From: Gammaproteobacteria bacterium
GTDB taxonomy: Bacteria > Pseudomonadota > Gammaproteobacteria > SZUA-229
Direction of reading: 5' to 3'
Length of the DNA stretch: 6,799 nt
Assembly: GCA_027858635.1 (NCBI GenBank)
Contig: JAQICG010000097.1
Span: forward strand, 1 to 6,799
Shown here: positions 1 through 5,042 of the stretch, piece by piece
Layout of the letters: every line of letters begins with the position of its first letter
How positions within the stretch are numbered: position 1 is the stretch's first letter
The notes under the pieces: generated by a model
The model's database searches: none
What the model was told of the DNA's origin: nothing
Seen by the model: only the letters and a program-made list of their open reading frames with translations
Made by a program: the position numbers and the translations under genes

Positions 1-163
1 TCTTAATTGACTTCGATGCTTCCAGCATTTTTTCAATATTATCGCTTATAAGAGTTTGCTCAGAAGCTGAGAAGCTCAAATATTTACTTTCAAAATGATT
101 CCATAAGATCATCATCTCGTTTTTTAAACACTGTATTACTTCAGGTGACATAGAGGTTTTCAT
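1..163 (-). CDS. Partial hypothetical protein, N-terminus only
   Basis: The reverse strand is open from an ATG at 163-161 to the left edge of the window: 54 codons with no stop, starting MKTSMSPEVIQCLKNEMM and ending near EKMLEASKSIK. An in-frame TAG lies two codons upstream, so the reading frame begins here. Either this ATG or the internal ATG at codon 5 could be the start, and neither has a clear Shine-Dalgarno. The visible part is hydrophilic and predicted helical, with no signal peptide or membrane segment. It matches no family I recognise. Base composition is AT-rich like its surroundings. A palindrome CTTATATATAAG at 180-191 lies just upstream and could include a -10-like element, but no good -35 is seen. 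It could be a small accessory or cargo gene; the C-terminal part lies outside the window. Confidence 0.5.
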   Translation of the reverse strand, partial: MKTSMSPEVIQCLKNEMMILWNHFESKYLSFSASEQTLISDNIEKMLEASKSIK

Positions 164-366
164 TAACTACGATGATTAACTTATATATAAGAGTTGAACC
201 GTGGTTCGCTTAGCATGACAGCGCGAGTCGTCACACACGAGTATATATAATGTGTATTCAATATAGAATACTGTTTATATCATCCTCTGTCATAAGATCT
301 GTATTCATAATTTCTCTGTGGCCTTTTTCATTTGACTGGTAAATCTCTATAAAACATAACAGTTAA

Positions 367-456
367 ATATACAGCGCCGCAAAACTCCTGATTTTAGGTA
401 GATAGACGGAATCTCGGCTAACAGAGATATACAGTTCCGCATATCTCATGATTATA
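367..456. repeat. Two degenerate direct repeats spaced exactly 60 bp
   Basis: Positions 367-396 and 427-456 share the pattern atatacag-NN-ccgca-NNN-ctc-N-tgatt-N-ta. That is 23 identical positions out of 30, with all differences being substitutions and no gaps. Weaker similarity continues a little further right, with a partial third echo (ttatacag) near 463. Two copies with a regular 60-bp step could be remnants of a tandem array, recombinase-binding repeats, or a duplicated intergenic element. There is no coding sequence in or beside them. The family is not identified. Confidence 0.5.
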
Positions 457-552
457 TGGCGTTATACAGCTAATAACAGTGTCAAGCAATAATACAATTG
501 ACAAAGAATTTTAAATACAAGGGAAATATGTGTTCAAGTAGATATTTACGAC

Positions 553-628
553 AGTCTGTTATGGGTCGGAAACCGTTTGTTAGCCCTCGCTTATATTAGA
601 TATTGCTAATAGTCTGCTTTGGGTCGGA
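553..628 (+). repeat. Two copies of an AGTCTG..TGGGTCGGA repeat
   Basis: The 18-mer at 553-570 (agtctgttatgggtcgga) and the one at 611-628 (agtctgctttgggtcgga) match at 16 of 18 positions and lie 58 bp apart in the same orientation. The second copy can fold as a small hairpin (CTGC/GCAG around the TGGGTCGG core). From memory, a short hairpin with a TGGGTCGG-type core is scattered between genes in many gammaproteobacteria, and these look like degenerate members. The second copy lies about 20 bp beyond the stop of the Cys-rich ORF at 651-839. Confidence 0.5.
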
Positions 629-650
629 TGCAGCCTCTTAGGCTATGTTT

Positions 651-839
651 CTACCCATATTCGCAGTGTGACTCATTTCGGCCACATTCAGGACAAATAC
701 AGAAATATTCAAACGGATGCCAGTCCCATTCAGGCTTATCCACAACCCTGTCAGGCACAGACTCAAATTCGTGCCCATTGCAGCAACGAAAATGCGTAGA
801 AGTTAATTGTTCAAGACGGGCTTTTCCCATGTTGCGCAT
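651..839 (-). CDS. Small Cys-rich zinc-ribbon-like protein, possibly truncated
   Basis: This 62-codon ORF reads MRNMGKARLEQL at the start and is rich in cysteine. Cys19, Cys20 and His23 (motif RCCNGHEFE) are followed by Cys47, Cys49 and Cys52 (CICPECGR, a CPxC knuckle) and Cys59. The spacing suits a small zinc ribbon. The central part (VPDRVVDxPEWxWHP) resembles, from memory, the N-terminal zinc-binding part of a longer phage or prophage hypothetical protein that continues past the second knuckle. Here a TAG follows soon after it, and the TGGGTCGG repeat begins about 20 bp further on, so the gene may be truncated. The frame is open upstream to a TAA near 880. ATG 839 and the internal ATG at codon 4 both lack a Shine-Dalgarno, which fits a gene remnant. 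The opposite-strand ORF at 619-882 has no protein-like features and is treated as its shadow. Confidence 0.45.
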   Translation of the reverse strand: MRNMGKARLEQLTSTHFRCCNGHEFESVPDRVVDKPEWDWHPFEYFCICPECGRNESHCEYG

Positions 840-986
840 GCTGACACACGCAAAGAACCAAAATAAGAGCCGGTTTTGTTAAGTAAATCAGGTTTTTATA
901 GCCTAAAGAAGCCGGTTTGACGGGTTGTTTTTAGAGGTAACCGGTTGATATTTATCAGTATTTATAAATAATGTTCTGAATGAAGA
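840..986. other. Short intergenic stretch with repeated CCGGTT
   Basis: No gene is seen. The hexamer CCGGTT occurs three times on the plus strand within about 80 bp (870-875, 912-917 and 941-946), the last inside the palindrome AACCGGTT (939-946). No promoter or ribosome-binding site for the ORF at 651-839 is convincing here. Confidence 0.3.
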
Positions 987-1017
987 AAAAAAGCTCACTT
1001 TATGGTGAGCCTTTTTT
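987..1017. terminator. Bidirectional rho-independent terminator
   Basis: The stem GCTCAC (993-998) pairs perfectly with GTGAGC (1005-1010) around a 6-nt loop TTTATG. It is preceded by a run of A (986-992) and followed after one C by six T (1012-1017). The structure has a U-tract when read from either strand, so it can terminate both ways. On the minus strand it would stop transcription coming from the rhuM remnant before the 651-839 ORF. No intact plus-strand gene ends just before it. Confidence 0.75.
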
Positions 1018-1384
1018 GATTTTGTGGCACTATTGTCTTAACGAAATGACTGAACGGTAAGGTGTACGCCCTGAAAAGCGTAGCAATTATTGATTTCTCT
1101 GGGGTCGGCCCTGATATTTCAATAGTTTGTTGGTTCAACTCCAACTTTCGTTTCCTACCTTTTTGCTCAATCTGTAGTTATAAACCACATATCGAATCTG
1201 AACAATAAGTCCTTTACGGTTATTTTTCAACAAAAATTTAACACTCCTCCCCTAAGCCGCATGCGCACTGGCTTTTTGACAGGCGGCTATCCGCCTAAGC
1301 GGACATTGAAAATGTGTCATTGCAAGACTAGACAGTCGAAGCTCGAAGTGATTCTGGGTAGTTTGCCACTCGTGACAAATCGTT
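1018..1384. other. Non-coding stretch with small hairpins and a GGGGTCGG element
   Basis: I see no gene in about 370 bases; all six frames are broken by stops. The stretch contains GGGGTCGG followed by a short CCC (1101-1111), the same octamer that edges the rhuM remnant at 1688-1695. It also has a perfect 6-bp hairpin AGGCGG-ctat-CCGCCT (1281-1296) and a small ACATT-gaa-AATGT hairpin (1303-1315). A T-arm-like hairpin at 1129-1145 was considered and rejected as a tRNA. The stretch looks like accessory spacer DNA made of short repeat elements. Confidence 0.4.
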
Positions 1385-1390
1385 CTATTT

Positions 1391-1412
1391 GGTCCTGGAT
1401 ACATCCAGGACG
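1391..1412. repeat. Perfect 9-bp inverted repeat
   Basis: GTCCTGGAT (1392-1400) and ATCCAGGAC (1403-1411) are perfectly complementary with a 2-nt spacer (AC). No T-tract follows, so it is not a standard terminator. It lies at the distal end of the sequence that replaced the RhuM C-terminus and may be part of the same inserted element. Confidence 0.5.
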
Positions 1413-1464
1413 AACACATCAATAAGCCCCGTGAGCTCTTGCGTTAGGCTTGCTTCAGAAAAGC

Positions 1465-1523
1465 GGTCACGTCTTGTTATTTGCTTAATCGATATATTTA
1501 AAAGCAAGAAACAAGACTTGACC
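1465..1523. repeat. REP/MITE-like imperfect palindrome interrupting rhuM
   Basis: The left arm 1465-1486 (starting GGTCACGTCTTGTT) pairs with the right arm 1502-1523 (ending AACAAGACTTGACC) at 19 of 22 positions, around a 15-nt AT-rich centre (1487-1501). The right end runs into TTGACCCC at 1518-1525, exactly where RhuM similarity stops. From memory, ends of the form ACAAGACTTGACCCC/GGGGTCAAGTCTTGT are widespread in bacterial genomes and are linked to Y1-type (IS200-like, REP-associated) transposases. This element carries no transposase itself, so it would be a non-autonomous copy. Confidence 0.6.
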
Positions 1524-1782
1524 CCTTTTTTCACCCGATAACCGACCGAAATCACCGCATCGAGGTTGTAGTATTGCGTCTGGTAATTCTTGCCGTCTTC
1601 AGCAGTTGTTTCCAAAATGGAAATAACTGAATCCTGCACTAATTCATTGCTTTCAAAGATATTTTTCAGGTGCTTGGAAATGAAACCGGGGTCGGATCAA
1701 AATTCTTACTAATGAACTAAAACACATAATAGATTATTCCTGATTCCCCAACTCCAGGCGATGGTCGCGAAAAAACACATCA

Positions 1783-1877
1783 TTTACAGACAAAGCCTTT
1801 GACCTTATCTGTCTTTATCTGCGTTCATCCGCGTTCATCTGCGGACTATAGTTTTTTATTTTTTTACAGACAAAGCC
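1783..1877. repeat. 10-bp-period tandem repeat bracketed by 15-bp direct repeats
   Basis: Positions 1801-1844 read as 10-nt units with a shared ATCT/ATCC end: gaccttatct, gtctttatct, gcgttcatcc, gcgttcatct, gcgg. The middle units are nearly identical. Identical 15-mers TTTACAGACAAAGCC flank this core at 1783-1797 and 1863-1877, exactly 80 bp apart. A GCGTTCATCTGCG-type short repeat is, from memory, a common dispersed intergenic sequence in varied bacteria. The block lies 38 bp beyond the stop codon of the aldehyde dehydrogenase gene, so it would be in that transcript's 3' region. Confidence 0.55.
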
Positions 1878-1914
1878 CCCTTCTACAACTCCGCAATTAG
1901 CCGAAATTCGACAA

Positions 1915-3315
1915 TTACAACGCCGGGCTTTTTATCACCATGAGTTTTTCCCGTGTCATTTCGTGAATCGAATATGGAATGCCGCCCATGCCCATGCCTG
2001 AGCTGTCGCGACCGCCGAAGGGCATCCAGTCGGCGCGAAAGGCGGTGTGGTCGTTTACCATCACTGCGGTGGCATTGAGTTTAGTGACTGCGTCCATCGC
2101 CACGTCAAGGTCGCGGGTGAAGATTGCCGCCTGGAAATGCACATCCAGTGAATTGGCTTTTTCGATGGCCTGATCGCGTTCGGTGTAGGTATAGAGACAG
2201 ACCACCGGGCCGAAGACTTCCTGAGTTGATATTTTGGCGGTATCAGCCGGGTTTAGCAGTATCGTGGGCTGAAAACAGGTGTCAGACAGGCGCTTGCCAC
2301 CGCACAGCAGTTGCGCGCCGCTTTCCACGGCTTCATTCACCCAGCTTTCCACCCGGTCAACTTCGCGTGGCAATATTAACGGACCGACATCAGTTTGATC
2401 GCTGGCCGGATCACCCACCTTGAGCTCATTGGCGAGCGCTACTAACTTTTCTGAGAGCTGCTCGCGGTCGTCTTCGTGTACAAAGATTTTTTGCACCGAT
2501 ACGCAGACCTGACCGGCATGATAAAAGCCGCCTTTGATCAGCAGGGGTAGCATGGCTTCATAATCGGCATTTCTGTCGACGATTACCGGTGCTACGCCGC
2601 CGTGTTCGAGGGCGCAACGGGTGCCGGGTGCCAGCTTTGAACGCAGATGCCAGCCCACGTTGGAGGAGCCGATAAAAGAAAGAAAGCCCACCCGTGGATC
2701 GGTGACCAGCTGCTCTGCTGCGTCGTTATCGCAAACCACTGCCTGGCACCATTCTTCCGGCATGCCGGCCTCGTGCAGGAGTGCAACAAAGTCCAGGCAG
2801 GAAAACGGCGTGGTCGTAGCGGGTTTGATCACTACCGGACAACCTGCTGCAAACGCGGTAACGGTCTGATGCACCACCAGATTCAAGGGATGGTTGAAAG
2901 CACTGATAGAGACCACTACGCCTATAGGTTCGCGAAAGGTAAAAGCCAGCCGGTTTTGTGTGGCGGCGGTTCGGCCCATGGGAATCTGCTCTCCGCCCTG
3001 CTGCGATATCGCTTCGGCGGCGAGCTTCACACCGTCGATGGCGCGCTGTACTTCAACGCTGGAATCGCGGTAGGGTTTGCCGCCTTCATCAAGGGCGGTA
3101 TGGGTGAGCGCTTCGATGCGGTCCTGCATCAGCGTGACCACGCGTTCGAGAATTTCAATACGCTGGAAAGGCGCCAGTTTGCGCGACTGGTCCTGAAACA
3201 GGCGGTGCGCCTTATCCAGTGCGGCCATGACGGCTTCAGCCGAATCCATGGGGATTTCACGAATCAGTGTTTGATCGTAAGGGCGTAAAACTTTTAATGT
3301 GCTGGATGTGTTCAT
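1915..3315 (-). CDS. NAD(P)-dependent aldehyde dehydrogenase family protein
   Basis: This 466-residue cytoplasmic enzyme oxidises an aldehyde to the acid with NAD(P)+, and its length is typical of the soluble ALDH superfamily. Visible features in order are the oxyanion Asn141 (SAFNHP), the cofactor-binding lysine in VIKPA (Lys164), the Rossmann motif FIGSSNVG (214-221), the general base Glu237 in LEHGG, the nucleophile Cys271 in GQVCVS, EVFGP (366-370, cofactor-binding Glu366) and the C-terminal MPFGG..SGMG (431-442). The usual ELGG motif is EHGG here; from memory this His also occurs in a recognisable bacterial subgroup. GQVCVSVQ places it nearer the lactaldehyde/ALDH21-like group than the betaine-aldehyde group, but the substrate is unknown. 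Its ATG (3315-3313) overlaps the stop of the upstream ThDP-enzyme gene as ATGA. A purine-rich GAAGGAGAAGG lies about 10-20 nt upstream inside that gene, so coupled translation is likely. The stop is TAA at 1917-1915; no clear terminator follows. Confidence 0.9.
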   Translation of the reverse strand: MNTSSTLKVLRPYDQTLIREIPMDSAEAVMAALDKAHRLFQDQSRKLAPFQRIEILERVVTLMQDRIEALTHTALDEGGKPYRDSSVEVQRAIDGVKLAAEAISQQGGEQIPMGRTAATQNRLAFTFREPIGVVVSISAFNHPLNLVVHQTVTAFAAGCPVVIKPATTTPFSCLDFVALLHEAGMPEEWCQAVVCDNDAAEQLVTDPRVGFLSFIGSSNVGWHLRSKLAPGTRCALEHGGVAPVIVDRNADYEAMLPLLIKGGFYHAGQVCVSVQKIFVHEDDREQLSEKLVALANELKVGDPASDQTDVGPLILPREVDRVESWVNEAVESGAQLLCGGKRLSDTCFQPTILLNPADTAKISTQEVFGPVVCLYTYTERDQAIEKANSLDVHFQAAIFTRDLDVAMDAVTKLNATAVMVNDHTAFRADWMPFGGRDSSGMGMGGIPYSIHEMTREKLMVIKSPAL

Positions 3316-4952
3316 ATCAGGCAGGCCTTCTCCTTCAGTAAAACGTTGAGGATTTTGTGGTTCAGTGAGTAGTCTACCGGTAATTCGATGACATGAACCC
3401 CGTCAGTTTTCAGGCAATTATCCAGGGTCTGCTGGAAATGCTCGTCACTGTGTATTCGATAGCCGTTGGCTCCAAAGCTCTGCGCATAGGTGACAAAATC
3501 GGGATTACCGTAATCCAGACCAAAATCGTCAAACCCCATGGCTTGCTGTTTCCATTTGATCATGCCGTAGGCGTTATCGTTGACAATGATGACCAGTAGG
3601 TTGAGCTTAAGCCTGACTGCCGTTTCCAGCTCCCGCGAATTCATCATAAATCCGCCGTCGCCACAAACTGCTACTACCTGCGTGTCGGGATAGAGCATTT
3701 TAGCCAGCATTGCAGCCGGCAGTCCGGCACCCATCGTGGCCAGCGCGTTATCCAGCAACAGGGTATTAGGCGCATAACATTTGTAATTACGCGCAAACCA
3801 GATTTTATACACGCCGTTATCCAGACTGATGATGGCGTCATCCGCCAGTGTTTCACGCAATAGATTTACCAGTCGCTGGGGCAGCATGGGGAAACGGTTA
3901 TCGAGAAAATATTTCGACAGATGCGTTTCCACTTCCGCCTTGATGGTTTTGAAATAGGCCAGATCCCAGTGGCTGCCGGGTTTGATCTTCTGCGCCAGCC
4001 GCTGCACCGAATCGGCAATGTCTCCCACCACGTTGAGCTGTGGGAAATAAACCTCATCCACTACTGCCGGAGAGAAGTTGACATGAATAACCTGTTTGCC
4101 ACCGTGGTGCATAAAGAAGGGCGGTTTTTCCACCACATCGTGGCCGACATTAATGATCAAATCCGCACGGTCGATGGCGCAGTGCAGAAAATCAAAGTCG
4201 GAGAGCGCGGCGGTGCCTATGTATAAAGGGTGGCGCTCGTCGACCACACCCTTGCCCATCTGCGTGGTAAAGAATGGAATGCCGGTGGCCTCGACGAACT
4301 CGGTCAATGCCACACTGACCCGCTTACGGTTGGCTCCCGCGCCGATCAGCAACAAAGGACTGCTTGCAGCTTCTATCATGGCCACCGCTTCATCCAGCAC
4401 CTCATCGGTAGCATTGGGCCGCAGATGGCCGACGACCGGGAATATTGTCTCCCTGCACTCTTCGCTGGCGATGTCTTCCGGCAGCTCAAGATGTACTGCG
4501 CCGGGGCGCTCTTCGATGGCCAGACGAAACGAATCTCGCACCAGTGAGGCGATGGTATTGCCATTAACGATCTGTCGGGTGAATTTGGTCACCGAACGCA
4601 TCAGGTCGACCACGTTCAGAATCTGAAAACGGCCCTGCTTGCTGGTTTTTATCGGCTTCTGCCCGGTAATCATCAGCATCGGCATCGCGCCCAGCTGGGC
4701 AAAGGCGGCCGAGGTGATCAAATTGGTGGCACCCGGCCCGAGCGTCGCCAGGCACACTCCCGGCTGTCCGGTTAGACGCCCGTAGGTGGCGGCCATAAAA
4801 CCCGCACCCTGTTCGTGGCGGGTGAGTATCAACTGGATGCTCGAATTTTTCAGCGAGTTCAGCAGATCAAGATTCTCTTCACCGGGAACGCCAAAAATAT
4901 ATTCGACGCCTTCGTTTTCCAGAGCCTTTACAAACAGGTCAGATGCTTTCAT
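3312..4952 (-). CDS. Acetolactate synthase large-subunit-like ThDP enzyme
   Basis: This is a 546-residue member of the thiamine-diphosphate-dependent acetohydroxyacid synthase/pyruvate oxidase family. The three family domains are recognisable. The N-terminal Pyr domain (about 1-165) has the catalytic Glu47 in RHEQGA and YGRLTGQPGV. The central domain (about 185-325) has LLIGAGAN. The C-terminal PP domain (about 355-530) carries the Mg/ThDP motif GDGGF (431-435) through NDN (458-460) and Met407 in TMGAGLPAA. The start at 4952 is chosen because GAGGAA lies 5 nt upstream; a 17-codon extension to 5003 has no properly spaced site. The family normally converts two pyruvates to 2-acetolactate. By hand alignment, the position of the E. 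coli AHAS II substrate-specificity Trp falls on Lys468 (YGMIKWKQ), unlike classical AHAS. With no ilvN-type small subunit adjacent, a catabolic or different 2-oxo-acid role is possible. It overlaps the downstream aldehyde dehydrogenase gene by 4 nt. Confidence 0.87.
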   Translation of the reverse strand: MKASDLFVKALENEGVEYIFGVPGEENLDLLNSLKNSSIQLILTRHEQGAGFMAATYGRLTGQPGVCLATLGPGATNLITSAAFAQLGAMPMLMITGQKPIKTSKQGRFQILNVVDLMRSVTKFTRQIVNGNTIASLVRDSFRLAIEERPGAVHLELPEDIASEECRETIFPVVGHLRPNATDEVLDEAVAMIEAASSPLLLIGAGANRKRVSVALTEFVEATGIPFFTTQMGKGVVDERHPLYIGTAALSDFDFLHCAIDRADLIINVGHDVVEKPPFFMHHGGKQVIHVNFSPAVVDEVYFPQLNVVGDIADSVQRLAQKIKPGSHWDLAYFKTIKAEVETHLSKYFLDNRFPMLPQRLVNLLRETLADDAIISLDNGVYKIWFARNYKCYAPNTLLLDNALATMGAGLPAAMLAKMLYPDTQVVAVCGDGGFMMNSRELETAVRLKLNLLVIIVNDNAYGMIKWKQQAMGFDDFGLDYGNPDFVTYAQSFGANGYRIHSDEHFQQTLDNCLKTDGVHVIELPVDYSLNHKILNVLLKEKACLI

Positions 4953-4957
4953 AGTTA

Positions 4958-4963
4958 TTCCTC
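4958..4963 (-). promoter_or_regulatory. Shine-Dalgarno deciding the ThDP-enzyme start
   Basis: On the minus strand GAGGAA is followed by TAACT and then ATG (4952-4950), a 5-nt spacing. It selects Met18 of the longer open frame. The upstream ATG at 5003 has AGGA directly abutting it, which is too close to work well, and it lies within a hairpin. Confidence 0.75.
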
Positions 4964-4968
4964 GAATT

Positions 4969-5017
4969 CTGTCGGGTTTAGGAGGCTTCCGCAGCCAATT
5001 CATCCTGAATCCGACAG
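4969..5017 (-). promoter_or_regulatory. Intergenic mRNA hairpin just upstream of the ThDP-enzyme ribosome site
   Basis: In the 90-bp gap between two operon genes, the minus strand reads CTGTCGGATTCAGGA (5017-5003) and later TCCTAAACCCGACAG (4983-4969). These pair at 13 of 15 positions. Inside the 19-nt loop, GGCT and AGCC can form a further 4-bp stem. The base of the hairpin is 5 nt from the GAGGAA ribosome site. No U-tract follows, so it is not a classical terminator. Candidate roles are an mRNA-stabilising or processing structure, or translation control. The arm shares the decamer CCTGAATCCG with the terminator at 6720-6752. Confidence 0.6.
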
Positions 5018-5042
5018 ACTCCTGTTGTTTGAAAAATTCATA

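Larger units (their letters stand above)
164..650. other. AT-rich non-coding stretch with several short palindromes
   Basis: I find no credible gene in these 487 bases on either strand. The stretch is AT-rich and contains small inverted repeats: CTTATATATAAG (180-191), GAACC/GGTTC around a 2-nt loop (196-207), GTATTC/GAATAC around a 6-nt spacer (254-271) and GTTAT/ATAAC (461-477). Two repeat pairs inside it are listed separately (367-456 and 553-628). It resembles an intergenic or degraded accessory spacer. Some palindromes could be operators for the partial gene at 1-163, but nothing shows this directly. Confidence 0.5.
1385..1687 (-). pseudogene. Remnant of a RhuM-family (virulence RhuM) gene
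   Basis: About 50 residues encoded at 1681-1532 match the RhuM family closely: ISKHLKNIFESNEL, then an Asp-rich turn (TTAEDGKNYQ), then YYNLDAVISVGYRV. The YNLD.IISVGYRV signature is diagnostic. Full-length RhuM proteins, from memory, run to roughly 330 residues. The N-terminal half is missing, with an in-frame TGA at 1699-1697 and a GGGGTCGG element at the break. Directly after YRV the expected continuation (N/K..RGTQFRIWA) is replaced by residues encoded by a palindromic repeat (1465-1523), and the frame then runs on as unrelated sequence to a TAG at 1385. An 84-codon frame starting at GTG 1639 stays open but cannot encode a working protein. RhuM genes are often found in accessory regions near restriction-modification, phage or toxin-like genes; no such partner is visible here. 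Confidence 0.7.

Noticed and set aside
361..480. CRISPR-like array from the 60-bp-spaced repeat.
   Set aside because: There are only two degenerate copies, with 7 mismatches in 30 and no cas genes. The repeats are not conserved enough for CRISPR.
619..882. 87-codon plus-strand ORF in the left half.
   Set aside because: It is antisense to the Cys-rich zinc-ribbon-like frame, has no ribosome site, and its composition is not protein-like.
1040..1153. Possible tRNA: a perfect T-arm-like hairpin (GTTGG, loop TTCAACT, CCAAC at 1129-1145), with TTTCGTT after it and a complementary AACGAAA at 1040-1046.
   Set aside because: The span of 114 nt is too long, no anticodon arm or D-arm could be fitted, and there is no CCA end. 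The T-arm match is probably chance.
1394..1409. LexA-like box in CTGGATACATCCAG.
   Set aside because: The spacing is CTG-N8-CAG, not the CTG-N10-CAG of the gammaproteobacterial SOS box, and no intact gene start lies beside it.
2647..3288. 213-codon plus-strand ORF antisense to the aldehyde dehydrogenase gene.
   Set aside because: It is opposite a gene with all catalytic motifs, and its translation has no recognisable domain. It is a frame shadow of GC-rich coding sequence.
4096..4626. 176-codon plus-strand ORF antisense to the ThDP-enzyme gene.
   Set aside because: It lies fully inside a well-supported gene on the other strand, and its low-complexity Ser/Arg-rich translation is typical of a shadow frame.
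4953..5003. Upstream start (ATG 5003) for the ThDP enzyme, adding 17 residues (MNWLRKPPK...).
   Set aside because: AGGA abuts this ATG with no spacer and it lies in the hairpin, while the ATG at 4952 has GAGGAA at 5 nt and begins exactly at the family's usual N-terminus (MKASDLF).
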